Below are positions 9,702 to 17,014 of a stretch of 64,000 nt of DNA, piece after piece. The DNA comes from Halanaerobiales bacterium. GTDB taxonomy: Bacteria > Bacillota_F > Halanaerobiia > DY22613. Location of the stretch: NCBI GenBank assembly GCA_023128035.1, contig JAGMES010000002.1, forward strand, positions 15,740-79,739, read 5' to 3'. The position numbers and the translations under genes were made by a program. The notes beneath the pieces were generated by a model, which saw nothing but the letters and a program-made list of their open reading frames with translations, made no database searches and was not told where the DNA came from. The stretch's first letter is position 1. Every line of letters starts with the position of its first letter.

Positions 9702-9756
9702 TTCAGAAGGCGAAGTTCCTCACCTCTATAGGTGGGAGTTCAAATCTACTTCTGAA
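9702..9756 (+). other. Nested hairpins, possible IS200/IS605 right-end or tRNA remnant
   Basis: An outer 8-bp stem (TTCAGAAG with CTTCTGAA) encloses an inner hairpin, CCTCACC-TCTATA-GGTGGG, followed by AGTTCAAATC. The inner hairpin followed closely by TTCAA resembles the right end of TnpB-bearing IS200/IS605 elements. The GTTCAAATC box also resembles a tRNA T-loop, but no anticodon or D arm precedes it. No transposase remains. The broken MBL-fold gene starts 2 bp later. Confidence 0.3.
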
Positions 9757-9757
9757 G

Positions 9758-10027
9758 TTGTTGAACTTAAGAAAGAATAACGTAGTTATTATTTCGATTT
9801 TAAGCACATATTGGGGAGGAAATATACCTACTCCCAGAGCTTTATGCAATTGTGAAGTATGCAAAAAAGCCAGGGAATTTGGTGAACCATATAAAAGAAA
9901 TAGTAGTTCCTTATATATCAATGACATTAATGGGTTAATTGATTACCCAGAAGATATTACAGAATGGATTAGAAAAAATAAGGTAAAGAAGACTCTGTTT
10001 ACTCACATTGAAGAAATAGAGATATAG
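9758..10027 (+). pseudogene. MBL-fold metallo-hydrolase (PhnP-like) fragment
   Basis: 89 residues from a TTG. The N-terminal part (STYWGGNIPTP, CNCEVCKKARE, NSSSLYI, GLIDYPEDI) matches the start of PhnP-like metallo-beta-lactamase-fold hydrolases with a Cys cluster. The metal-binding HxHxDH core expected next is absent; the protein jumps to KKTLFTHIEEIEI, which looks like the C-terminal strand of the same family. An internal deletion of most of the enzyme is the simplest reading. It must be inactive as an MBL enzyme. The original start is probably lost too, since nested hairpins abut it. Confidence 0.6.
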
Positions 10028-10080
10028 TTATAGGGATAAATTATTTTTAACAAAACCTAAAAATAAAGGAGAGAAAAACT

Positions 10081-10452
10081 ATGGATATTGAAAAGATAAG
10101 GGAATATTTTTTAAGTAAACCCGGTGTTGTTGAGGAGCAGCCATTTAATCAACCCGTTCCAGTATTTAAAGTTGGAGGTAAGATGTTTAGTTTAATTAAT
10201 ATACACGAACCGGATCGGACAAGTATAAATTTAAAGCACTACAAAGAAGAAAATTATGAACTACGTGAAGTTTATGACGAGATAGTTCCAGGATATCATA
10301 TGAACAAAGCTCATTGGAATACAGTATATTTAGATGGAAACTTAGAGGAAGAATTTGTTAAGTGTCTAATTGCTACTTCCTATGATTTAGTTTTTAAATC
10401 ATTATCAAAAAGCAAACAAAAAGAAATTTTGGTAACTAATCAAGAGGTATAG
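10081..10452 (+). CDS. MmcQ/YjbR family protein
   Basis: 123 residues, ATG behind AAAGGAGAG. Matches the YjbR fold family (formerly DUF419): short N-terminal helix (IREYFLSKPGVVEEQPF), VFKVGGKMFSLI strand pair, NLK, then the GYHMNKAHWNTVYLDG block and a C-terminal helix (LIATSYDLVFKSL). Length is normal for the family. These are small cytosolic proteins with a CyaY-like fold, sometimes described as DNA-binding; no reaction is established. It appears intact although both neighbours are gene fragments. Confidence 0.82.
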   Translation: MDIEKIREYFLSKPGVVEEQPFNQPVPVFKVGGKMFSLINIHEPDRTSINLKHYKEENYELREVYDEIVPGYHMNKAHWNTVYLDGNLEEEFVKCLIATSYDLVFKSLSKSKQKEILVTNQEV

Positions 10453-10606
10453 AATTAGATATTAGATATATCTAAAAAGCCCCAAATGCTATGATGTTAT
10501 TTCTATATTTGCAAAGGAAAATGACGGTGTGATCACAAATTGTAAAGTTGATGTTGGAGATATGTATTTATCAAGGGTACCGATTAAAGTAAGGGGGTTC
10601 ATCTTT
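10453..10606 (+). other. Intergenic stretch with a short coding remnant
   Basis: From about 10484 one frame is open for ~43 codons to a TAA near 10615 and reads like protein (FAKENDGVITNCKVDVGDMY, then SRVPIKVRG), but it has no start or ribosome site. I do not recognise it. It is probably a remnant of a deleted gene, next to a truncated Rpn nuclease on the other strand. Confidence 0.3.
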
Positions 10607-10744
10607 TTAAACTAATGTTTTTACCCAATCAGCATTAACAAAACTGTACAATAAGTCTAGACAAATTTGTTTGTGCGATAAAAGACTTTTATAACCCAGG
10701 TCATGAGGTTTTGAAATAGGATATGTACTATTATTGTGGGACAT
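10607..10744 (-). pseudogene. Rpn-family nuclease/putative transposase, N-terminal fragment
   Basis: On the minus strand an ATG at 10744-10742 follows an ideal ribosome site (AAAAAGGAGAC). It encodes 45 residues with the start signature of the Rpn (PD-(D/E)XK recombination-promoting nuclease, YhgA-like) family: KPHDLGYKSLLSHKQ, then LLYSFVNADWVKTL. Family members are about 250-320 residues, so only the first helices remain and the catalytic residues are gone. The same frame is open upstream to 10984, but that part is antisense to the next gene and unlikely to be translated. It is the only minus-strand gene trace I accept in the window. Confidence 0.6.
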
Positions 10745-10895
10745 TATTCTGTCTCCTTTTTTATCATAAAAAAGAAGACGAAAAGTAATAAATGTAGAAT
10801 TCTTAAATGTGGCTTTATGACTATAAGCATTAATTAAGTTTGTAAGTGAAAGAAAAAGATATAAAAAAATTAAAATAAGAAGAGGAATTAAACTA

Positions 10896-11447
10896 ATGAA
10901 AAAAATAGGATTAAAGGAATTAAATAAATATTTATCAACAAAAACTGAAAAAGAGTTGAAGGAAGAAATAAAGGCATTATTCAAAGTATTTCCAGACGTA
11001 AAGGAATACTATCAAATAAAAGCTAATCCAGAAAATGAAATAGCAATTTTAGAAAAATATCGAAAAATTATCGAAAATGAATTTTGGCCTGTTAGAGGTG
11101 AGTCAAAACTAAGATATTCCGTGATGAAAAAGGCTATTACTGATTTTAAGAAGATTTCAAAAACGCCAGAAAATATTGCTGATTTAATGATTTCGCGTGT
11201 TGAAAATGGTGTTGATTTTACTAATAAATATGGGGATATGGATCTTAAGTTTTATAATAATATCCTTGGCATATATAGTGCTACGTTAGCTTATATAGAA
11301 GCTAATGATTTGCAAATCAAATTTAAAGATAGATGTAAGAAGGTGGTAGAGAACAGCCAAGGAATAGCTTGGGCTTTTCCTGAGGAAATGGAAATTGTTT
11401 ATTATGAAGTTTTTTATGATTTAGAAGAGGAGGAAGATGAATTTTAA
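10896..11447 (+). CDS. DUF6155 family protein
   Basis: 183 residues, ATG behind AGAAGAGG. Predicted helical and highly charged. The N-terminal pattern (LKELNKYLSTKTEKELKEE, then LFKVFPDVKEYYQIKANPEN, then LRYSVMKKAITDFKK) is that of the DUF6155 family found in many Firmicutes and Bacteroidetes; length is usual. The tail is strongly acidic (DLEEEEDEF). No function is known for the family. It looks intact and lies alone between gene fragments and a structured intergenic stretch. Confidence 0.75.
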   Translation: MKKIGLKELNKYLSTKTEKELKEEIKALFKVFPDVKEYYQIKANPENEIAILEKYRKIIENEFWPVRGESKLRYSVMKKAITDFKKISKTPENIADLMISRVENGVDFTNKYGDMDLKFYNNILGIYSATLAYIEANDLQIKFKDRCKKVVENSQGIAWAFPEEMEIVYYEVFYDLEEEEDEF

Positions 11448-11587
11448 CCAGTGATTTAAATGCCACCACTAAGCGATTTAATTCAGCACGGTGGATGTTA
11501 GCTGTAATGCCAACCTATATATGAATAAATTCATGCCCGGCTTCCGGCTGTGTGCGTAGAAAATATATTATAAAGAGGTAGATAATC
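11448..11587 (+). other. Structured, more GC-rich intergenic stretch
   Basis: CCACC...GGTGG near 11463-11493 forms a hairpin; then GGATGTTAGCTGTAATGCC and CCCGGCTTCCGG follow. The GC content stands out from the AT-rich surroundings. No open frame of note. Possibly a decayed guide-type RNA of an IS200/IS605 element or another RNA leader; not firmly assignable. Confidence 0.25.
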
Positions 11588-12031
11588 GTGAATGAGATCT
11601 TTGATATTTCTTATGAAGAGATTGAAGTTATCAAGAACCTTTGGGAAAAAAACAGACAGTATCATGAGAATAGTTCAGAATACTTTAAGGAATCATACCG
11701 TTTTATTAGCTTTGATCAGAGAACCAAAGCTTTCAGTGTATTTAATAAAGAGACTATGAAAATAACTGTCGCAAAAAGTAATGATGACTATATTGGATAT
11801 TGTATATCAACAATAATTGAAGAGAAGGGAGAGCTTGAATCATTGCATGTTGATGAGACTAGTAGAGGGAATGGAATTGGGAAGAAACTTGTAATTAAAC
11901 ATATAGAATGGATGAAAGAAAAGAATTGTAAAGTGATTGGAGTAACAGTATCTCAGGAGAATGAATCTACGATATGGTTTTATAAGAAGCTTGGATTCTA
12001 TCCGAATACCTTATATATGCAACTGAAATAG
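11588..12031 (+). CDS. GNAT family N-acetyltransferase
   Basis: 147 residues, GTG start behind AAGAGG. Carries the GNAT acetyl-CoA pyrophosphate-binding loop RGNGIGKKL (residues about 97-105) after the beta-strand GELESLHVDE. The later NESTIWFYKKLGFYPN block is the usual C-terminal GNAT signature. The N-terminus is helical. It would transfer acetyl from acetyl-CoA to an amine on a small molecule or protein; the substrate is unknown. Length is normal and it appears intact. It is followed by a structured GC-richer intergenic stretch. Confidence 0.88.
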   Translation: MNEIFDISYEEIEVIKNLWEKNRQYHENSSEYFKESYRFISFDQRTKAFSVFNKETMKITVAKSNDDYIGYCISTIIEEKGELESLHVDETSRGNGIGKKLVIKHIEWMKEKNCKVIGVTVSQENESTIWFYKKLGFYPNTLYMQLK

Positions 12032-12210
12032 AAGAGCTAGATGTGATTTGGGAAAATGTCTTTGTACCTGTACTCAGAGCGTTTAGCGCTCAGAAGTGAT
12101 ATTGGTGTCTACACTGCATGGGAGTTCGTGCTGGCGAGAGTCGGGCTCTAGAGCAGACCATCATACATTTCAAAGACTAAGACACAGAAATAAGAGAGGG
12201 GGAAGATTTT
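12032..12210 (+). other. Structured intergenic stretch before the radical SAM gene
   Basis: Contains the hairpin GAGCGTTTAGCGCTC near 12077-12091 and a GC-richer stretch up to about 12165. An ATG at 12056 opens a 31-codon ORF ending at 12151, with only a weak ribosome site. It may be an RNA leader or debris; a precursor peptide for the radical SAM enzyme is possible but unsupported. Confidence 0.25.
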
Positions 12211-13164
12211 ATGAGAAAATATTTAAATGTGGATAGATTGGAGTTTGCAGTTACATATCGCTGCAATTCAAATTGTGAGCATTGTAATGTTAAACATAAA
12301 AAGAAAATGAACAAGCCAATTGATAAGTATCTAGCTGTGGAGATTGTAAATAAGATTAGTAAAAAATATCATCCTCAATCAATAATGACTTTTGGTGGGG
12401 AACCTTTGTTACATCCTGAAATTGTATGTGCTATTCATAATGAAGCAAAGAAAACTGGTATTCCCAAAAGACAGGTGATAACAAATGGGTACTGGTCTAA
12501 TGATAAGGACAAGGTTAGTGAAATTGTTAAACTATTAAAAGTAGCAGGTGTAAACAATATACTTGTTTCTGTAGATGCATTTCATAAGGAATATATTCCA
12601 CTTGATATAGTTAAAAATACAGTAGAGACTTTAATTAAAGAGGGTTTTGAAGTAATAAAATGGAATCCTTGTTGGGTGGTAAATGAGAATCATAATAATC
12701 AGTACAACATAGTGACTAAAAATATCCTAAAAGAACTCGATAGCCTACAAATAGAATCTGCAAGTGGAAATATTGTATGTCCAGAAGGTTCTGCAATAGA
12801 AAATTTAAGCACATATATTCCAGTTAAACAGTATTTACCTAAGGGTAGATGTGAGGAAATGCCTTACACAGATCCTTTAGATTCAATAACGAGTATTAGT
12901 ATTGAACCAAATGGAGATGTAAAAATTTGTAGAGGTTTTAGTATTGGTAATGTCTTCAAAGCTGATATCATAGATATTTTGGAGAATTATAATCCATATG
13001 CGAATCCAGAGATGAGAATTATTTTGGAAAAAGGAATAGAAGGTTTAATGGAATTGGGAAAGAAAAGTGGTATTAAACCATTAGTAGAAGACTATTATTC
13101 AATATGCCAAATGTGTATTTCGATTAGAGGGCAGCTAAAAGGAAATGAATATTTTTTGTCATAA
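12211..13164 (+). CDS. Radical SAM protein with SPASM-like C-terminal cysteines
   Basis: 317 residues, ATG behind AGAGAGGGGG. The radical SAM cluster motif CNSNCEHC lies at about residues 18-25 and the SAM-binding FGGEP at about 63-67; NGYWSN and VDAFHKEYI follow the expected barrel strands. The C-terminal part has further cysteines (KICRGF near residue 240, CQMC near 300) arranged like a SPASM or twitch domain holding an extra iron-sulfur cluster. Such enzymes cleave SAM to a 5'-deoxyadenosyl radical; SPASM types often modify peptides or proteins. No obvious precursor peptide or partner is present. The downstream membrane protein starts 13 nt after its stop, so the two are probably one operon. 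Confidence 0.85.
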   Translation: MRKYLNVDRLEFAVTYRCNSNCEHCNVKHKKKMNKPIDKYLAVEIVNKISKKYHPQSIMTFGGEPLLHPEIVCAIHNEAKKTGIPKRQVITNGYWSNDKDKVSEIVKLLKVAGVNNILVSVDAFHKEYIPLDIVKNTVETLIKEGFEVIKWNPCWVVNENHNNQYNIVTKNILKELDSLQIESASGNIVCPEGSAIENLSTYIPVKQYLPKGRCEEMPYTDPLDSITSISIEPNGDVKICRGFSIGNVFKADIIDILENYNPYANPEMRIILEKGIEGLMELGKKSGIKPLVEDYYSICQMCISIRGQLKGNEYFLS

Positions 13165-13177
13165 GGGAGTGGAATTA

Positions 13178-13702
13178 ATGAAACGAATTATTGCATTTCA
13201 TGAGATGTTAGGCGGAGTATTAGGAGTATTGCTGTTCATATTTTTCGTACCATTTAGAAGCTTCTTTTTGGGACCTGTAATATTGATAATTAATATTATA
13301 ATGCTTTCTTTATATGTTTTATCTTTTTGTGCAGGTTTTTTAATGTGGAAGGGAAAAAAATCAGGAATACTTTTATCTCTTATTATTCAAGTGTTTCAAA
13401 TCCCGCAATTCATTATAAACGGCTATACATATTTATTTATATGTGGATCTATGTTAAGTATAAATATTGAATATTTTACATCTCACTATGGTTTTAATTT
13501 TAATGTACATCTAGGTAGCTTGTATCATATTAATCTTATGTCTGGACAAACTTCATTACTACTTGGAATTAATGTTATTGCTCTTGTTATATTTATGTAT
13601 CTGCTAAAACAACGTAAAGCGTTATCGAAACATCAGACTTTTGATAAACAGTTAGATATACAAAATGAGAATAATGAGTTTGGTGCGGAACAATCTTCTT
13701 GA
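13178..13702 (+). CDS. Multi-pass membrane protein, unknown function
   Basis: 174 residues from ATG at 13178, chosen for TAAGGGAGTGG just upstream; the frame also opens at 13145 inside the radical SAM gene without a ribosome site. Four hydrophobic segments (residues about 8-25, 30-55, 60-90 and 125-145) make it a probable four-span inner-membrane protein with a polar cytosolic tail rich in Gln and Asn. No family recognised. Its tight spacing behind the radical SAM gene suggests co-expression. Confidence 0.65.
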   Translation: MKRIIAFHEMLGGVLGVLLFIFFVPFRSFFLGPVILIINIIMLSLYVLSFCAGFLMWKGKKSGILLSLIIQVFQIPQFIINGYTYLFICGSMLSINIEYFTSHYGFNFNVHLGSLYHINLMSGQTSLLLGINVIALVIFMYLLKQRKALSKHQTFDKQLDIQNENNEFGAEQSS

Positions 13703-13941
13703 TATATCATCATTTAGTTGTACATATCTGGATAATGAACGATAAAAATGAATATTTAATTCAAAAAAGAGCAGACCATCTAAAATTGTTACCAGGTATT
13801 TGGGCAGCAGCAAGTGGTGCTGCTATAAAAGGTGAAGAGAGTAAAACTGCTGCAATTAGAGAAGTCAAAGAAGAATTGGGTATTAAGCCTTGCGCAAACA
13901 AGATGAAAAAGATTAAAAGAATTAAAGGAAGGGGACAATAA
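13699..13941 (+). pseudogene. NUDIX hydrolase, truncated fragment
   Basis: 80 residues from a TTG that overlaps the previous stop. It holds a complete NUDIX box (G-x5-E-x7-REVKEELGI, residues about 39-61), preceded by HLVVHIWIMND and LIQKRA as in the IDI-like/YfcD NUDIX group. The usual first ~25 residues and roughly 80 C-terminal residues are missing; after the box it ends in a short Lys-rich tail (KMKKIKRIKGRGQ). The metal-binding box is intact, but the fold would be incomplete, so I treat it as a pseudogene. The stop overlaps the next ATG by 1 nt, which may be by chance. Confidence 0.65.
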
Positions 13942-14426
13942 TGAATCTGTTAAAGATAGATAGTTTAACAGAAAACCAAATTAATAACATTTTCAAACTG
14001 GCTGAAAACCTAAAGTTACATGGCAAAGTAAATTACTTAAAAGAAAAAACGTTTTTACTATTTTTTCCCGAAACTAGTATAAGAACAAAAATTACATTTG
14101 AAAAGGGCATAAAAGATTTAGGTGGTAATTGTATTTTGTTTCCTCCTGAAACACTTGATAAGCGAGAAAAAATCGAAGACGTTGCAAAGTATATAGAAAA
14201 TTGGGTTGATGGAATCATTATTAGACATCCAGAGTATTCTAAACTTGAAGAAATGGCTAAGTATTGTTCAATACCAGTAATTAATGCTATGACAAGTACT
14301 AATCATCCTTGTGAAATATTATCTGACATATTATCTGACATATATTCTATCAGCCAGATTAAAAAGAACTTGCTTTATGTACAACAGGCAATAATTCTAT
14401 ATTGTATTGGAATTAAGGAATTATAG
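13941..14426 (+). pseudogene. Ornithine/aspartate carbamoyltransferase-like, N-terminal half only
   Basis: 161 residues, ATG behind GGAAGGGG. It matches the carbamoyl-phosphate-binding domain: FFPETSIRTKITFEKG (the S-x-R-T loop), a GGNCILFPP strand, then MTSTNHPCEILSDI with the HPxx motif. Full enzymes have about 300 residues; the amino-acid-binding second domain is missing, and the protein ends in unrelated sequence (QQAIILYCIGIKEL). ILSD is repeated because of an in-frame 12-bp tandem duplication near 14319-14342. It is almost surely inactive. Its truncated 3' end runs into the next gene's upstream region, so a deletion junction lies near 14390. Confidence 0.7.
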
Positions 14427-14481
14427 TTATGGGGATGAATTATGGAGTAGCTGGGCGTTAAATCAGAAGGGTGGTATTAAC

Positions 14482-15411
14482 TTGAATTTAAAGACAAAAG
14501 AGGAGTTCTCAATTAAGGGTAGTGACGGTATGAATGTCTTTGTACATTGTTGGAATAAAGTAGCAGAACCGCGAGCTGTTGTCCAGATTTTTCATGGAAT
14601 GGCCGAACATGCTGCACGTTATGAGAGATTTGCCAAATATTTAAATAGTGAGGGCTTTATTGTGTACGCCAATGATCACCGGGGACACGGAAGAACAGCA
14701 GGCAGTGTTGAAGAGTTAGGTTATATTGGTCAAGACGGTTTTAATATGATTGTAGAAGATGAATATATTATCACCGAGTTAATTCAGGAGAAACATCAAG
14801 GATTACCCATTATTGTATTTGGTCATAGTTTTGGTTCGTTTATTGCTCAGGAGTATATCATTAATTATGGAAAAGAGATAGTAGGAGTAGTTCTGTGTGG
14901 TTCGGCCGCCAAATTGGGAATCGAGGTACACGCTGGAAAAATGATTGCTGGTCTTGAAAAGATTATTTTTGGTGAACGGAAAAAGAGTAAACTCCTGGAC
15001 TTTTTAAGTTTTGGTAGCTATAATAAACGGATAAAAAATAATACATGCCGTTTTGACTGGTTAAGTACCGATGTAGATGAAGTAAAAAAATACGAAGAAG
15101 ATCCATATAGTGGGACACTGTTTACTGTTGGATTTTTCTATTATTTTTTACAGGGTTTATCTAAACTTTATAAAAAAGATCGCTTAGCAAAGATACCAAA
15201 AGATCTTCCAATATTTATTATCGCCGGTGATCAAGACCCGGTAGGGAATTATGGGAGATTAGTAAAAAAACTATACTCTATCTATCAAGAAACGGGAATT
15301 CATGATGTAAAGATGCGACTTTACCCAGGAGGACGGCATGAATTGTTGAATGAGGTGAATCGAGACGAGGTTGCATTGCATCTATTAACTTGGTTCAATG
15401 AAATTACTTAG
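14482..15411 (+). CDS. Alpha/beta hydrolase, monoacylglycerol lipase/lysophospholipase type
   Basis: 309 residues from TTG at 14482, preferred because AGAAGGGTGG lies 7 nt upstream and the protein then begins MNLKTKEEFSIKGSDG, as in the family; the same frame is open back to 14407. Serine-aminopeptidase-S33 (Hydrolase_4) features: oxyanion strand QIFHGMAEH, NDHRGHGRT, nucleophile elbow GHSFGS, acid in AGDQDPVG and His in GGRHELLNE. Such enzymes cleave monoacylglycerols or lysophospholipids at the membrane face. Appears intact. A terminator follows within 10 nt. Confidence 0.9.
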   Translation: MNLKTKEEFSIKGSDGMNVFVHCWNKVAEPRAVVQIFHGMAEHAARYERFAKYLNSEGFIVYANDHRGHGRTAGSVEELGYIGQDGFNMIVEDEYIITELIQEKHQGLPIIVFGHSFGSFIAQEYIINYGKEIVGVVLCGSAAKLGIEVHAGKMIAGLEKIIFGERKKSKLLDFLSFGSYNKRIKNNTCRFDWLSTDVDEVKKYEEDPYSGTLFTVGFFYYFLQGLSKLYKKDRLAKIPKDLPIFIIAGDQDPVGNYGRLVKKLYSIYQETGIHDVKMRLYPGGRHELLNEVNRDEVALHLLTWFNEIT

Positions 15412-15420
15412 CCCTATTGC

Positions 15421-15447
15421 TAGTGATAAACGCGTGTCACTATTTTT
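15421..15447 (+). terminator. Terminator after the hydrolase gene
   Basis: TAGTGATA pairs with TGTCACTA (one G-U pair) around a 6-nt loop, followed by TTTTT. Short but well placed, 10 nt after the stop. Confidence 0.6.
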
Positions 15448-15687
15448 AACAGATAATGGAATTCAAGCTATTCAATATAATTTTTTCATTTGAGTTTGTC
15501 GAGTGAATCATCAACTGTAATCAAATAACATACATAAAAAGCGAATACTACCAAAAAAATTATCTAACGACACTACTTAACTATAGAAGTTTAAAAAATT
15601 CTATAGGTGTTTTTTTATAATACATAAAAAATAATGGTATTATTTAAAATATTTCAGCAATGTAGAGATTAAATTCAACGGCACAAC

Positions 15688-15716
15688 TTGAATTATTTAT
15701 AAGATTATGGTATAAT
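15688..15716 (+). promoter_or_regulatory. Sigma-A-type promoter for the DUF4097 gene
   Basis: TTGAAT (15688-15693), a 17-nt spacer, and a consensus TATAAT (15711-15716). It lies in the 467-bp gap between the hydrolase and the DUF4097 gene and would give a 5' leader of about 155 nt. The rest of the gap is AT-rich with no ORF. Confidence 0.6.
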
Positions 15717-15878
15717 CAGATTGAACTTTCGAGTTATAAAATGGTAATAAAAAAACGTTATAATATATTGCTAAATTTTATAGAAAAGCAGTAATTATTA
15801 ACAACAGAAAGGAGATAATGCGCTTTTCTGGAATTATATTATTATATTTATGACTAAGAAATTATTTGGAGGTAAATT

Positions 15879-16832
15879 ATGAAAAAGAAAAACTTGATAA
15901 TCTGGCTGGTTATTTTAGTGGGTATGATGTTGGGATGTTTTGGATTTGCAATTGGAATTTTTAAACAGGTTGATTCTTATACAGAAAAAGTGCCTGCTAA
16001 AGAAAAGTTGATTTTGAAAAATTATAAAGGTAAAGTAACTTTAGAACCTACTCAAGGTGATGAACTTGTTTTTATCATTGAGAAAGAAGTTCGAGGAGAT
16101 ATTAAAACTAAAATAAACGAAATTTTAGACGAAGTCAACGTTATCTTTGAAGAGGATGAAGATACGGTTATGGTGACTATAGATCGACCTGATCAATTGC
16201 CTTTAGGGGTTAGTGAAACAGTGATAAACTTTAGAATTCAAGTACCTGAATCTATTGTTCGCTATATTGATATTGATACAAGGTTTGCGCGAGTTGTTGT
16301 AAATGATCTGAGTGGTGAATTGAAAGTTAGGACAAGAAATTATCCTATCTTAATCACTAATTTTAAAGGCAATCTTTATGCTAAGACCAATAATCAATCA
16401 ATAACATTAGAAAATGTTTCAGGTTATGCAGAGATAGAAACAAAAATTGCATCTATAATAATTAAAGAGTTTGCTGGAAGTATAAAGGCTAAGACAACTA
16501 ATAACCCAATTCATTTTTCTTCAACAAAAGAATTAGAAAACGTCTATTTAGAAACTAAAATCTCCAATATTTATTATGAAAGTATGATTAAGCCTGATGG
16601 TACATATCGGATGAAAACCTCAAATGGTAAGATAGTGTTTTCAATTCCAGAGAATAGTAAAATTAATTTGCATGCTCATGTAAGTAATGGTTCAATTAAA
16701 TGTTCATTACCTTTGAAAGAAACATTTTTTAATGACAAAGAAAACTTAGTAGGAATTATCAATGGTGAAGGTGCAGAAGTTGATCTGATTGGAATTCATT
16801 GTAGTATTTATATACAAAAATGGGAGGAATAA
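15879..16832 (+). CDS. DUF4097 family membrane-anchored beta-repeat protein
   Basis: 317 residues, ATG behind TTGGAGG. Residues about 5-27 are one membrane span (or an uncleaved signal). From about residue 120 to the end the sequence is a right-handed beta-solenoid type with repeating short strands (IDIDTRFARVVVNDLSG, ITLENVSGYAEIETKIASI, TNNPIHF, MKTSNGKIVFSIPE), typical of DUF4097, the YvlB/LiaX-related family. Some members are linked to cell-envelope stress responses and antimicrobial-peptide sensing. Here it would face outward on the membrane. It is the last gene before the NRPS operon, 182 bp away across a palindromic repeat; a role in envelope protection from the peptide is only an inference. 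Confidence 0.8.
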   Translation: MKKKNLIIWLVILVGMMLGCFGFAIGIFKQVDSYTEKVPAKEKLILKNYKGKVTLEPTQGDELVFIIEKEVRGDIKTKINEILDEVNVIFEEDEDTVMVTIDRPDQLPLGVSETVINFRIQVPESIVRYIDIDTRFARVVVNDLSGELKVRTRNYPILITNFKGNLYAKTNNQSITLENVSGYAEIETKIASIIIKEFAGSIKAKTTNNPIHFSSTKELENVYLETKISNIYYESMIKPDGTYRMKTSNGKIVFSIPENSKINLHAHVSNGSIKCSLPLKETFFNDKENLVGIINGEGAEVDLIGIHCSIYIQKWEE

Positions 16833-16846
16833 GGGTAATGACTGAT

Positions 16847-16983
16847 ATTATGATTAGTCTACAAAAAGTAGTCGCACAAAAGTGCACAATACCATATATA
16901 GTACTGAAATGGGCGGGTTCAGTACTATATATGGTATTGTGAGTTCTTGAACGACTAAAATACTTTTGTGGTCGAATCATATT
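16847..16983 (-). repeat. 137-bp palindromic repeat element, copy 2 (inverted)
   Basis: The same element as at 5231-5358, in opposite orientation: the left end is ATTATGATTAG...CTACAAAAAGTAGTCGCACAA, the right end reads (reverse strand) ATATGATTCG..CCACAAAAGTATTTTAGTCG. Inner arms share the perfect block CAATACCATATATAGTAC then TGAA with its complement. Arm sequence has diverged from copy 1, but pairing is kept on both sides of the loop. It fills most of the gap between DUF4097 and the first NRPS gene, so the NRPS promoter must lie in it, upstream of it, or in the ~30 bp after it. Confidence 0.75.
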
Positions 16984-17014
16984 AATAATAAAATTTTTAT
17001 AAAGGGGTTATCAT

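Noticed and set aside
9731..9757. tRNA 3' half suggested by the GTTCAAATC box
   Set aside because: No anticodon arm or D arm upstream, no CCA, and imperfect T-stem pairing; kept only as an alternative for the nested hairpin.
13699..14426. NUDIX and carbamoyltransferase fragments as a functional two-gene operon (ATAATG overlap)
   Set aside because: Both lack essential halves of their folds, so the 1-nt overlap is more likely chance than translational coupling.
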